Source of the DNA: Phycisphaerales bacterium | GTDB taxonomy: Bacteria; Planctomycetota; Phycisphaerae; UBA1845 | Reading direction: 5' to 3' | Length of the DNA: 64,000 nucleotides | Assembly: GCA_020639115.1 (NCBI GenBank) | Contig: JACKHG010000003.1 | Span: 1 to 64,000, forward strand | Shown here: piece after piece, positions 35,296 to 43,920 of the stretch | How positions within the stretch are numbered: position 1 is the first letter of the stretch | Layout of the letters: each line of letters opens with the position of its first letter | Notes under the pieces: model-generated | Seen by the model: only the letters and a program-made list of their open reading frames with translations | What the model was told of the DNA's origin: nothing | Database searches by the model: none | Translations under genes and position numbers: made by a program

Positions 35296-35886
35296 TCAAT
35301 CCGTCGGGGTCGGCGTCACCGCCTGCAGCGTCTGCTCCGCGTCGGAGTACTCGATGGGCGTCTGGGCCAGGTACGCGCGCAGCTCGCTCAGCGGCGCGCC
35401 GGCCAGCTCGCAGCGCACCAGCGCGCACGCCGTCGGGCCGAGCACGACCGCCACGCTGGCTCGCTCCATCTTCCGCTTCACCGTGCGCAGCGCCTTGCGA
35501 ATCCGCGCCGCCGCCTCCGCGAGATCCTCGCCCTCCGGCGGACACACGCTCGAGGGGTCCTCGCGCCAACGCTTGTACGCCTTGGGAAATCTCGACTTGA
35601 GCGTTTCCTCGGTCAGCCCCTCCCACAGCCCGAAGTGAACCTCCTCGAGCCCGTCGAGGTCGCGCACCTTCGCCCCCGCGCCCAGCGCCACCGCCTTCGC
35701 CGTCTCCAGCGAGGTCTGCTCCTCGCTCGTGTACACGCCGAAAAACTCGCGCGTGGCGAACTCCCGTCCCCACGCCTCCGCCTGCGCCCGGCCCGCCTCC
35801 GTCAGCGGCAACGGCGTACGCGCCGCCAACCGGCCGCTCGCCGTCCACTCCGTGGCTGCCCAGGGTATCAAGACCAATGCGCTCAT
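35296..35886 (-). CDS. Degenerate histidine-phosphatase-family protein lacking the catalytic histidines
   Basis: 196 aa. The fold is that of phosphoglycerate mutase-like phosphatases: LVLI-x-x-x-x-TEW...GRLAARTPLPLTEAGRAQAEAWG, VYTSEEQTSLETAKAVA, LDGLEEVHFGLWEGLTEE. But the defining RHG (residues 9-11) is replaced: the protein reads LVLIPWAATEW where the family reads LVLIRHGETEW, so the nucleophilic His is gone. The second His (family SHG) is also absent (VVLGPTACALVR). Hence it cannot work as an ordinary phosphatase; it may be a pseudoenzyme that binds phosphosugars or partners. Its start overlaps the rpe stop by 4 bp (ATGA), so it is made with Rpe. Otherwise intact, no frameshifts. Confidence 0.85.
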   Translation of the reverse strand: MSALVLIPWAATEWTASGRLAARTPLPLTEAGRAQAEAWGREFATREFFGVYTSEEQTSLETAKAVALGAGAKVRDLDGLEEVHFGLWEGLTEETLKSRFPKAYKRWREDPSSVCPPEGEDLAEAAARIRKALRTVKRKMERASVAVVLGPTACALVRCELAGAPLSELRAYLAQTPIEYSDAEQTLQAVTPTPTD

Positions 35887-36599
35887 TGCACCACTCCCCC
35901 CGCCGCCTGCTCGGCCAGGTGCGTCAACTCCCGCCAGGCTGCGACACTGTCCGCAGCCCGAAAGACCGACGTGCCCGCGACAAACGTGTCCGCACCCGCC
36001 TGCGCAGCGCGGGCGATCGTCGCATGGTCGATGCCGCCGTCGATCTCCAGCCGCTGATGTGGGCCGAGTATGCCGCGCAGACGCTCCACCTTCTTGAGCA
36101 CCTCCGGCATGAACGTCTGCCCGCCGAATCCCGGCCACACACTCATCACCAGCACCAAGTCCACCGCGTCGACGATCCCGGCGATCGCATCCACCTCCGT
36201 CGCCGGATTGATCGACACGCCCACACCCGCCCCGGTCGCACGGATCGCGGCGATCACCGCCTGCGGGTCCGGCGCGACCTCGATATGAAACGTGATCAGG
36301 TCGCTGCCCGCCTTCGCGAACGCCGGAGCGTACCGGGCTGGCTCGTCGATCATCAGGTGGGTATCAAAGAACATCCGGCTCAGCGGCCGCAGGCTCGCGA
36401 TCAGTCCCGGCCCGAACGAGAGGTTCGGCACGAAGTGCCCGTCCATCACGTCCAGATGCAGCACCGGCGCACCCGCCTGCTCAACGGCAGCCACCTCATC
36501 CGCAAGCCGCGCGAAGTCAGCCGCCAGCAGCGACGGCACCACGCACAGCCCGGAACCGGCTGGAAATCGGGTCTTTGCTGCCTGCTCGGACTTCGCCAT
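35883..36599 (-). CDS. rpe: Ribulose-phosphate 3-epimerase
   Basis: 238 aa from ATG 36599. TIM barrel with all signature stretches: VPSLLAADFARL, HLDVMDGHFVPNLSFGP, FDTHLMI, FHIEV, VLVMSVWPGFGGQTF and LEIDGGID, with His and Asp metal/catalytic residues. Interconverts ribulose-5-P and xylulose-5-P in the pentose phosphate pathway. 40 bp after pgk, 4 bp overlap with the degenerate phosphatase. Confidence 0.97.
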   Translation of the reverse strand: MAKSEQAAKTRFPAGSGLCVVPSLLAADFARLADEVAAVEQAGAPVLHLDVMDGHFVPNLSFGPGLIASLRPLSRMFFDTHLMIDEPARYAPAFAKAGSDLITFHIEVAPDPQAVIAAIRATGAGVGVSINPATEVDAIAGIVDAVDLVLVMSVWPGFGGQTFMPEVLKKVERLRGILGPHQRLEIDGGIDHATIARAAQAGADTFVAGTSVFRAADSVAAWRELTHLAEQAAGGVVQ

Positions 36600-36639
36600 A
36601 CGCGCCGTTGACCGCGGTCCTGACGGCACAGGCGCCGCC

Positions 36640-37869
36640 CTAAGCCTCGTCCAACACCTCCAACGGGGCAAACTTCTTGCCCTCGAGGAACTCCAGCGAC
36701 GCACCGCCGCCCGTGGATACGTGCGACATGCGGTCAGCCAAGTCAGCCGCTTCCACCGCGGCTGCACTGTCGCCGCCGCCAATGATCGTGACCGCACCCT
36801 TGTCCGTGGCGGTGGCCAGCGCCGCAGCCACTGCCAGTGTACCACGATCGAACGGCGGTGTCTCGAAAACACCCATCGGACCGTTCCAGACCACCGTCTG
36901 GGCGCCGGCGATGATTTTCTCGTAAGTCTTTACAGTTTCCGGACCTATGTCGAGTCCCATCATCCCCTCGGGGATGGCCCCGCCCGCCACCTGCGTCGCC
37001 GCGCCAGGCTCCAGCTTGGCTGCCACCACCGAGTCCGTCGGAAGCTTGAGCTTCTCGCCCGCGTGCTGCTTGAGCCGCTTGGCCTCCTCGATGAAGTCCT
37101 TCTCCACCTTGCTGTTGCCCGTCGCGAGCCCGTCAGCCGCCATGAACGTGTACGCCATCGCTCCGCCCACCAGGATCGTGTCGCACCGCGTCGTCAGGTG
37201 CTCGATGACCCCGATCTTGTCGGAGACCTTCGCCCCGCCCAGGATGACCACGAACGGCCGCTTCGGCGAAGTCAGTGCGCCACCCAGGAACTCCAGCTCC
37301 TTCTTGATGAGGAAGCCCACCACCCGCGGCTTGCCCTCCATCATCTGCGGAACCGTCAGCATGCTCGCGTTGTCCCGGTGACACGTGCCGAACGCATCAT
37401 TCACGTACACGTCCGCGAGCGACGCCAGCGCTTTCGCGAAGCCGTCCTTCTTCGCCCGCAACCCCGCGTCATCCTTCGCCTTCTTGTCCTTGATCACCTC
37501 CGCCTCGTGGAAGCGCAGGTTCTCGAGCACCATGCAGCCACCCGCCTGGAGCCCCTTGGCCATGGCCGCCACCTCCGGACCGACGCAGTCGGGCGCGAGC
37601 GGCACCTTGCGTTCGAGAATCTCCCCGAGACGCCGCGCGACCGGCGCCAGCGAGTACTTGGGATCGGGCGCGCCCTCGGGCCGGCCGAGGTGGGACATCA
37701 GGATCAACCGGCCGCCGTCGTCGAGGATCTTGCGGATGGTCGGCAATGCGGCGCGGATGCGGCGGTCGTCGGTGATGTGGCCCGCGTCGTCGAGCGGCAC
37801 GTTGAAGTCGGCGCGCATCAGCGCGCACTTGCCGGAGAAGTTGAGGTCGGCAACGGTTTTCTTCGCCAT
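36640..37869 (-). CDS. pgk: Phosphoglycerate kinase
   Basis: 409 aa from ATG 37869 with GGAGGAACTGCC ribosome site. N-domain MRADFNVPLDDAGHITDDRRIRAALPTI, LMSHLGRPEG and the VLENLRFH loop; C-domain VVWNGPMGVFE and nucleotide-binding IIGGGDSAAAVE. Converts 1,3-bisphosphoglycerate and ADP to 3-phosphoglycerate and ATP. gap lies upstream on the same strand, 212 bp away, with a repeat element between them. Confidence 0.98.
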   Translation of the reverse strand: MAKKTVADLNFSGKCALMRADFNVPLDDAGHITDDRRIRAALPTIRKILDDGGRLILMSHLGRPEGAPDPKYSLAPVARRLGEILERKVPLAPDCVGPEVAAMAKGLQAGGCMVLENLRFHEAEVIKDKKAKDDAGLRAKKDGFAKALASLADVYVNDAFGTCHRDNASMLTVPQMMEGKPRVVGFLIKKELEFLGGALTSPKRPFVVILGGAKVSDKIGVIEHLTTRCDTILVGGAMAYTFMAADGLATGNSKVEKDFIEEAKRLKQHAGEKLKLPTDSVVAAKLEPGAATQVAGGAIPEGMMGLDIGPETVKTYEKIIAGAQTVVWNGPMGVFETPPFDRGTLAVAAALATATDKGAVTIIGGGDSAAAVEAADLADRMSHVSTGGGASLEFLEGKKFAPLEVLDEA

Positions 37870-37987
37870 GGCAGTTCCTCCGCCCGCCATCAGCGGCGGG
37901 CCTACATGAAAGCGGCCGGTGATCGCCCACCGGCCGCGGCAGCTATTCACATTGCACGCGGATCGCCTCGCGATCCGCCCGCCGGCG

Positions 37988-38084
37988 TCTAGGGCATCCC
38001 CAGTCCACCGGTAGCGTCCAAGTGCGGGGCCGTGCTCGCAGAAAATCGGGGCACACCCGCTGCACTTGAACAGAGCTTGCTCTA
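37988..38084 (-). repeat. 97-bp dispersed repeat, copy 1 (gap-pgk gap)
   Basis: 88 of 97 bases match 41925-42021 (about 91%). One end is the 14-mer CAGAGCTTGCTCTA (38071-38084), whose last three bases are the reverse complement of the gap stop codon TAG. No reading frame. Could be a MITE-like or REP-type element, or a transcription end structure. Confidence 0.8.
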
Positions 38085-39107
38085 CTTCTGCGCCACCAGC
38101 TTGATCAGGTCGGCGGTCCGCATCGAGTAACCCCACTCGTTGTCGTACCACGACACCACCTTGACCATCTTCCCGCCGTCCGCCGGCATCGTCATGGTGC
38201 TCAGCGCGTCGAAGATCGAGCTGTGCGGGTTACCCACGATATCGCTGCTGACCAGCGGATCCTCGCTGTACTCCAGGACGCCCTTCATCGGGCCCTGCGC
38301 GGCGGCCTTGATCGCGTCGTTGATCTCGGCGGCGGTCACCTTCTTCTTCAGCGTCGCGGTGAGGTCCACGCACGAGCCGTCCGGCACCGGCACGCGCACC
38401 GCGAAGCCGTTGAGCTTGCCGTTGAGTTCGGGAATCACCTTACCGACCGCGCGGGCGGCGCCCGTCGTCGTCGGGATGATGTTCTGCGCGGCGGCGCGGG
38501 CGCGGCGCGGATCCTTGTGGATCTGGTCGGCGACCTGCTGGTCGTTCGTGTACGCGTGGATCGTCGTCATCAGGCCTTCCTCGATGCCGAACGTGTCGTG
38601 CAGCACCTTGGCGACCGGGGCGAGGCAGTTCGTCGTGCAGCTCGCGTTCGAGAAGGTCTTCTGCTCCGCGGAGATCTTCTTCTCGTTCACGCCGAAGACC
38701 ACCGTCAGGTCCGGATCGTCCTTCGCCGGCGCGCTGAGCACCACCTTGCGGGCGCCCGCCTTGAGGTGATCCCCGTAGCCACCCTTCTCGCTCTCCTTCT
38801 TGGTGAAAATCCCGGTCGACTCCAGCGCCACGTCCACGCCCATCTTGCCCCAGGGCAGGTTCGCCGGGCTGCGCTCGCTGAGCACCTTCACCGCCTTGCC
38901 GTTGACGAGAATCGTGTCGCCCTCGGCCTGCACCGTGCCGTTGAAGCGGCCGTGAACCGTGTCGTACTTCAGCAGCAGCGCCAGGGCCTTCGCGTCCGCG
39001 AGGTCGTTGATCGCGACGATCTCGAACTCACTCCCGCGGGCGCACATCGCCCGAAAAGCCAACCGGCCGATGCGACCGAACCCGTTGATGCCAACTTTGA
39101 CCGCCAT
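38082..39107 (-). CDS. gapA: Glyceraldehyde-3-phosphate dehydrogenase
   Basis: 341 aa. NAD-binding VGINGFGRIGRLAFRA and Asp35 (INDLAD), suggesting NAD preference; catalytic SNASCTTNCLAPV (C157) and the partner His in TTIHAYTNDQQ; typical C-end SWYDNEWGYSMRTADLI. Performs the NAD-dependent oxidation that makes 1,3-bisphosphoglycerate. Stop codon TAG overlaps the end of repeat copy 1. A perfect palindrome lies about 20 bp before the start. Confidence 0.98.
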   Translation of the reverse strand: MAVKVGINGFGRIGRLAFRAMCARGSEFEIVAINDLADAKALALLLKYDTVHGRFNGTVQAEGDTILVNGKAVKVLSERSPANLPWGKMGVDVALESTGIFTKKESEKGGYGDHLKAGARKVVLSAPAKDDPDLTVVFGVNEKKISAEQKTFSNASCTTNCLAPVAKVLHDTFGIEEGLMTTIHAYTNDQQVADQIHKDPRRARAAAQNIIPTTTGAARAVGKVIPELNGKLNGFAVRVPVPDGSCVDLTATLKKKVTAAEINDAIKAAAQGPMKGVLEYSEDPLVSSDIVGNPHSSIFDALSTMTMPADGGKMVKVVSWYDNEWGYSMRTADLIKLVAQK

Positions 39108-39127
39108 GATTTCGTCTCCCGGTTTTT

Positions 39128-39141
39128 AACCAAGCTTGGTT
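39128..39141. promoter_or_regulatory. Perfect 14-bp palindrome before gapA
   Basis: AACCAAGCTTGGTT, centred about 27 bases upstream of the gapA start (minus strand) and just before its GGGAG ribosome site. The symmetry and location fit an operator for a dimeric repressor, but no repressor is known here. Confidence 0.35.
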
Positions 39142-39312
39142 TGTCTGTGGCGCACGCGTCTTACGACCAGCCGCTCAACCCGCCGCGCCTCGGCAGCTCG
39201 CCCGCCCGAGGGCGCGGTCACGCCCACGCACCCCCCAGACAGCGGCTGCTTGATACTTCCGATATCCTAGCGCGCAACTCTAAAGTCGGTCGGAAAAAGT
39301 GCAACAACCCGC

Positions 39313-40446
39313 TCAGCCCGCCGCCGGACCCGGGGCAAACGCCGCAACCTCGATCCCCGGCTCGCCCTCCGCAATCCACGCCGCCATCACCCGCCCCGTC
39401 AGCGGCGCCAGGCCGATGCCGGTCTTGTAGTGTCCAGCCGCAATGTACAATCCGTTCACGTCGGCTACCGGCCCGAGCACCAGGTGCCCCGTCGCCGACT
39501 CCGGACGCAAACCCGCCCACGTCTGGATCACCTCCGCGTCCGCCAACACCGGGGCCAGGGCCAAAGCCGCCGCCGTGACCTCCGCGATACCGTGCGCCGT
39601 CGGCCGCGCGTTGAAACCGCTCTCCGCCTCCGTCGTCGCCCCCACGATCACCGTCCCATCCACGTCCGGAATGAGGTAGATCCCCCGCTGCTTGATGATC
39701 CGCGTGAACGCCGCACCGGGCGCCCGCAACCGCAGCGCCTGCCCCCGAACCGGACGCATCGGCGCGTGCGCTCCGAGCAGCGGACTCACCTGCGCCGTCC
39801 ACGCGCCCGCCGTGACCAGCACCGTGCCCGCCGCCAGCCGCCGATCCGCCAGCACCACGCCCCGGACACGGCCGTCCCGCACCTCGAGATCGTGAACGGC
39901 GCAGTTCTCCTGCACCTCCACGCCGTCCGCTACGCACACCGCACGCAGCGCGTCAATCAGCCGCGCCACGTCCACGTTCGCCGTCGTCCGGCACAACCGC
40001 CCCCCGTACTCCTGGAACGCGATCTGCGGCTCCAGCGCCGTCGCCCCAGCCGCGTCGAGCACCGCCATGACCGGGGCATCATCCACCGCGGGCCACGTCG
40101 AGCACGCAATACGCGATTCCCCAACCGCCTGCTGACGCCGGCCCTCGCCGGGGATCACCTCCAGCAGCCCGCTTCGCCGATAACGCGGATCGATGCCCGT
40201 CCGGTCGCGCAGCGCCTGCGCCCAATCGGGGAATTCCTGTAGGCTTTGCCGCTGCAGCGTCTGGAACGCCCCGCGCCGCGTCGCCGGCGCCGGCATGAGC
40301 ACGCCCAGGGAGGCGCCGCTGGCCCCGCTCCCGCAGGTGCGCCACTCCAGCAGCGTCACCGCCAGCCCGCGCCGCCGCAGACTCCACGCGCAGCTCAGGC
40401 CGATCACGCCGCCCCCGACCACCACCACATCCGGCTTATCGGACAT
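39313..40446 (-). CDS. thiO: FAD-dependent glycine oxidase-type enzyme
   Basis: 377 aa. N-terminal Rossmann VVVVGGGVIGLSCAWSLRRRGLAVTLLE binds FAD. The family's substrate-domain and late motifs follow (VLVTAGAWTAQV, MRPVRGQALRLRA, GTVIVGATTEAESGF, THAAGHYKTGIGLAPLTGR-like IAAGHYKTGIGLAP). Belongs to the D-amino-acid oxidase family; ThiO oxidises glycine to the imine used for thiazole synthesis in thiamine biosynthesis. Other thi genes are not in the window, so the substrate is an inference. Divergent from the CpaE-like gene. Confidence 0.85.
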   Translation of the reverse strand: MSDKPDVVVVGGGVIGLSCAWSLRRRGLAVTLLEWRTCGSGASGASLGVLMPAPATRRGAFQTLQRQSLQEFPDWAQALRDRTGIDPRYRRSGLLEVIPGEGRRQQAVGESRIACSTWPAVDDAPVMAVLDAAGATALEPQIAFQEYGGRLCRTTANVDVARLIDALRAVCVADGVEVQENCAVHDLEVRDGRVRGVVLADRRLAAGTVLVTAGAWTAQVSPLLGAHAPMRPVRGQALRLRAPGAAFTRIIKQRGIYLIPDVDGTVIVGATTEAESGFNARPTAHGIAEVTAAALALAPVLADAEVIQTWAGLRPESATGHLVLGPVADVNGLYIAAGHYKTGIGLAPLTGRVMAAWIAEGEPGIEVAAFAPGPAAG

Positions 40447-40634
40447 TGCGGAACCTTCCTCACCTCCCCCGGCACGCCTCCGCGCAGATCCTCGGCCCCG
40501 TTTTCCGCCCTGTCAATGCGGCCCTTTTTCACGCAAGCACGCCCCAGCCTAACCGATATCCCTAGGGACGCAGTTGCCGGCGCAAGGTGCGCCGCCCCCG
40601 CGTCGACGCAACCGTACCAACGCCAGGGATTTCG

Positions 40635-41837
40635 ATGGCCGAAAAGCTACGTGCATGCCTGTTCAACGCAGCCGCTGACACGGCGGATGCCCTCCGCCAA
40701 GCTTTTGCCAAGCTGGCTGACTTCCAGGTGCTCGGCGACACCGCGGAGTGGGAGGAGCTGCGCGACTGGGTCCGCAACGCCGAACCCGACCTCGTCGCCG
40801 TCTACCTCGACGACGAAGCGGCTGAAGGCCAGCACATCGTCGAAAAACTGGCCCAGTTCGCGCCCGGCACACCCGTGCTCGGCGTCAGCGGCAAGACCGA
40901 CCCCGCATTCATCATCGCCGCCATGCGCGCCGGCTGCAGCCAGTTCGTCCCCTGGCCCATCGACGCCGCGGACCTCGCCAACGCCACCGACCGCATCCGC
41001 GCCACCCGGAAACCGACCATCCACAACTCCAAGCGCATCTGCGTGATCGGCTCGTCCGGCGGCGTCGGCGCCACCGCGATCGCCTGCAACCTGGCGATGG
41101 AGTTCGGCGGCATGGCCGAACGGCCCGCAGCCCTCGTCGATCTCAACCTGGAGTTCGGCGACGTCGGCTGTGCGTTCGACTGCGCCCCGAAGTACACCAT
41201 CGCGGACGTCTGCCGCGACGGCGTGGACATCGACCCGCACATGCTCGAGGCCGCGATCCACGAACTGCCCTGCCACGTCGCGCTCATGGTCCGCCCGGAA
41301 GACGTCGAACAGGCCCGCCAGGTCGCCCCCGAGGGCGTCCAGCGCATGCTCCACGTCATGAGCGATATGTACCCCTTCGTCGTCGTCGACCTGCCCCGCA
41401 GCTTCAGCTTCTTCAGTGCAGCCGCCGTCGCCGACGCCGACAAGGTGCTCGTCGTGACGCAGCTCAGCGTCGCCAGCATCCGCAACGCGACCCGCATCCT
41501 CAAGCTCGTGCTGCAGATGGGCGCCTCCGACGAAAACGTCGCCCTCGTCGTCAACCGCTACAAGGCGAGCTACGAACGCATCAGCCAGGACGAAGTGGAA
41601 TCGCACTTCAACCGCCCGGTCTATGCCCTGATTCCCAATGACTACCGCCGCATGCAGTCGTCCATGGACCTCGGCCAGCCGATGATGCAGGACGCGCCCA
41701 ACAGCCCGGCCCGCATCGCCATCCAGGAACTCGCCCGCAAGATCGCCGGCACCGTGCCCGAGAAAGAGGCTGCCCCGGCGCCGAGCCACGGCGGAATCTT
41801 CGGCAAGCTGTGGAAACGCTCGCCCGCGTCCACTTAG
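40635..41837 (+). CDS. CpaE/TadZ-like pilus-assembly ATPase
   Basis: 400 aa from ATG 40635. Residues 1-125 form an atypical receiver-like domain (LRACLFNAAADTADALRQAF, LVAVYLDDEAAEGQHIVEKL, AAMRAGCSQFVPWPI). From about 138 a MinD/ParA-fold ATPase begins with a deviant Walker A SSGGVGATAIACNLA, then ALVDLNLEFGDVGCAFD and VVVDLPRSFSFFS, and later VALVVNRYKA. CpaE/TadZ proteins place Tad or Flp pilus machinery at the pole. No other tad or cpa genes flank it here, so it may serve another localisation role. Its stop codon TAG is the first part of the repeat at 41835. Confidence 0.85.
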   Translation: MAEKLRACLFNAAADTADALRQAFAKLADFQVLGDTAEWEELRDWVRNAEPDLVAVYLDDEAAEGQHIVEKLAQFAPGTPVLGVSGKTDPAFIIAAMRAGCSQFVPWPIDAADLANATDRIRATRKPTIHNSKRICVIGSSGGVGATAIACNLAMEFGGMAERPAALVDLNLEFGDVGCAFDCAPKYTIADVCRDGVDIDPHMLEAAIHELPCHVALMVRPEDVEQARQVAPEGVQRMLHVMSDMYPFVVVDLPRSFSFFSAAAVADADKVLVVTQLSVASIRNATRILKLVLQMGASDENVALVVNRYKASYERISQDEVESHFNRPVYALIPNDYRRMQSSMDLGQPMMQDAPNSPARIAIQELARKIAGTVPEKEAAPAPSHGGIFGKLWKRSPAST

Positions 41838-42021
41838 AGCAAGCTCTATCCATCTGTAGTGAATCGGCCCCTGTTTATTACGCGGATTCAGGGGGTCATG
41901 ACGCTGCACGTGAATTGCGAACGGTCTAGCGCATCCCCAATCCACCGGTAGCGTCCAAGTGCGGGTCCGTGCGCGCAGAAAATCGGGGCGCGCCCGCAAC
42001 ACTTGAATAGAGCTTGCTCTA
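41835..42021 (+). repeat. 187-bp element with 14-bp inverted ends, containing repeat copy 2
   Basis: Left end TAGAGCAAGCTCTA (41835-41848) and right end TAGAGCTTGCTCTA (42008-42021) are perfect inverted repeats. The right half, 41925-42021, is 91% identical to 37988-38084. The left end begins with the stop codon of the CpaE-like gene. The middle (41849-41924) is not present in copy 1. Reads like a small non-autonomous mobile element or a repeated transcription end. Confidence 0.75.
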
Positions 42022-42216
42022 GAACGGCTGCGACAGCCCGGCGGCACGCTCCGCTTCCAAATCCACCGCGACCGCGCGGGCACTATCGCCCCAGCCGCGC
42101 CTTTTCGTTTGCACGCCACGCGCCGCTGCTACAATACATCCCGGTCGCCGGGTGACGCCGCGCCGAGTGCGTGACTGCGCTCCGCACGTCGCTGCCCGAC
42201 GCAGTGGATTCAGACC

Positions 42217-43091
42217 ATGTCAACCGCAGCGCGACGCTGGCAACGGACGATGTGTATCGCGGTCTGCATAGCAGCCGCCGGGTGCCACCGCCGCGCCGAA
42301 AAATCGTCCGACGAACACGCAGCCACGCACGCCGACCCGCAGGTCACTTCGGCCGCCGCGTCGACCCCCGTACCCGCGGTCGCGCCCGGCCCTGCAGACA
42401 CCAACTCCACCGCTGACCCTGCCATACGCGACACCGCCGCCGTACGCGACACCGCCGCCTCCGGACTCAGCCTGCTCGCCGGCCTCGGGTGCAGCCCCTG
42501 CCACGGCGTCGACGGCTCCGGCTCCCGCGCCCCCTCGATCCGCGGCGCGTCCGCCGACCTGCTCGACACCCAGTTGCGGTCACCCGCCAGCGACCACTCC
42601 GGCGGCCGCCGCCCGAACGTGACCGACGCCCAACTCGCCCGCATCGCCGCCTTCCTCGGCGGAGACGCGCCCCCAGCCACTGCGCCCCCAGCCGCCACAA
42701 CCCCAGCCACCGCGCCACCAGCCACCGCACCCACCATTGCGAAAACCGCAAGCGGGCCGCCCGCGGATCACACTGTCCCCAAGGGCCCCGACGCCACCCG
42801 CCACCACGCCGGCCTCTTCGAGCCCGAAAAGAACTGCACCCCGTGCCACGGACCCGACCTCAACGGAACCACCTCCGTCCCCGCGTGCTGGAGCTGCCAC
42901 GGCAGCTGGGATTCACCCCCGACGTCCCGCCACCCACACGCTCCCCGAGGACGGCATCGCCCACGCCCCCGGCCTCGACGACCCAGCACGAGCTGCGCTT
43001 CGCCACGCGCGCAGACCTCGCCGGCACCCCCCAGATCCCCGGCTGCTACGCCTGCCACGGCCCCAAATGGAAATCCCCACCCGCCAACTGA
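42217..43091 (+). pseudogene. Multi-haem c-type cytochrome lipoprotein, frameshifted near the end
   Basis: Lipoprotein signal (MCIAVCIAAAGC), then a mono-haem cytochrome c domain with GCSPCHGVDGSG and Met-like region VTDAQLARIAAFLGG. A Pro/Ala/Thr linker (APPATAPPAATTPATAPPAT) follows, then NCTPCHGPDLNGTTSVPACWSCHGSW with two more CxxCH motifs. After that (about 42905) the frame breaks; the matching continuation appears in other frames: THTLPEDGIAHAPGLDDPA and then ATRADLAGTPQIPGCYACHGPKW with a fourth CxxCH, ending at TGA 43089-43091. So two small indels separate an otherwise tidy gene. Possibly an electron-transfer or sensor lipoprotein. The indels may be genuine or sequencing artefacts. 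Confidence 0.7.
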
Positions 43092-43120
43092 CAGGTAGGG
43101 CACACCATTTCGTGCCCGTC

Positions 43121-43205
43121 ACCTTCTCCCTTTCTCACCTTCTCACTTTCTCACTTTCTCACCCTGTCGCCTTCTCACCTGATCCCCTTCTCAACTGCTC
43201 CCCTG
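43121..43205. repeat. CT-rich low-complexity repeat
   Basis: Imperfect tandem 8-mers CTTTCTCA / CTTCTCAC repeat about nine times, followed by TGATCC-type units. No coding potential. Confidence 0.8.
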
Positions 43206-43215
43206 ATCCACCCCC

Positions 43216-43920
43216 CCTGATCCAACCCCGCCTGCTCAACAGTTCCGCGTCGCCTGTCCCGTCCGTGCCGCCCTGAAGGGGCGTCCTATGACAGCCCAGG
43301 GTGAAACCCTGGAAAAAACCCTCAAAACCCCAGTTCGCTGAAGGGCGCGCGCTGGTGGCGTCCTCCCCATCCCCTGTTCCCGTGTTCATCTGCTCCGCAT
43401 GGCCCTCACCTGACACGAAGGCAGAACCCCTGCCGATGGGCGAATGGTCGTCTCGAAACTGGGTGGGTGTCCCGCGTTATCTCGAAAATGGTCGGCGGCA
43501 TCCACATCGGCTGGCGACCACACATCCGGATCGGCGGGCCTCACAACCTTATTGCGGACAAGGACTTCGAGCATTCCCGGGCGGCAGTCGTTGCCGCGCG
43601 ACCGAAAATGATTCGACGCCGCCACCAGCGTCATCGGGAAGATCAGCTCCCGTTCAATCTCGCCGGCCCGTTGGACGGCTCGGTCGGCACCCGCCGACGG
43701 CTCGAGCATCAGCGTCACGTACTGGTTCGGGGACAGTCCGATCTCTATTGCGGCGGTCTCCTTACTGGGCGATCCGGTCTACCGTGCCCGCCTACCGAGT
43801 TATTCCCCGCGGAAGCCGGAATTCGTAAACGGGCAAGGACTTTTCCTGAAGCTGTACAGATCACCGCGTTCGCCGACCCTTCTGCTTGCCATCTGCACGA
43901 CCTTCCCTACGATCGTCGCC
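43216..43920. other. Intergenic stretch before the restriction system
   Basis: About 700 bp with no gene I can support. A minus-strand frame at 43386-43718 (containing GEIERELIFPMTLVAASNHF) looks slightly more protein-like than noise but has no recognisable family. Confidence 0.4.

Noticed and set aside
34276..35848. Minus-strand frames overlapping accD and phosphatase-like gene in other phases
   Set aside because: Phase shadows of the real genes.
43386..43718. Minus-strand 110-codon frame with GEIERELIFPMTLVAASNHF
   Set aside because: Slightly protein-like but without family, ribosome site or neighbours; could be a decayed gene.
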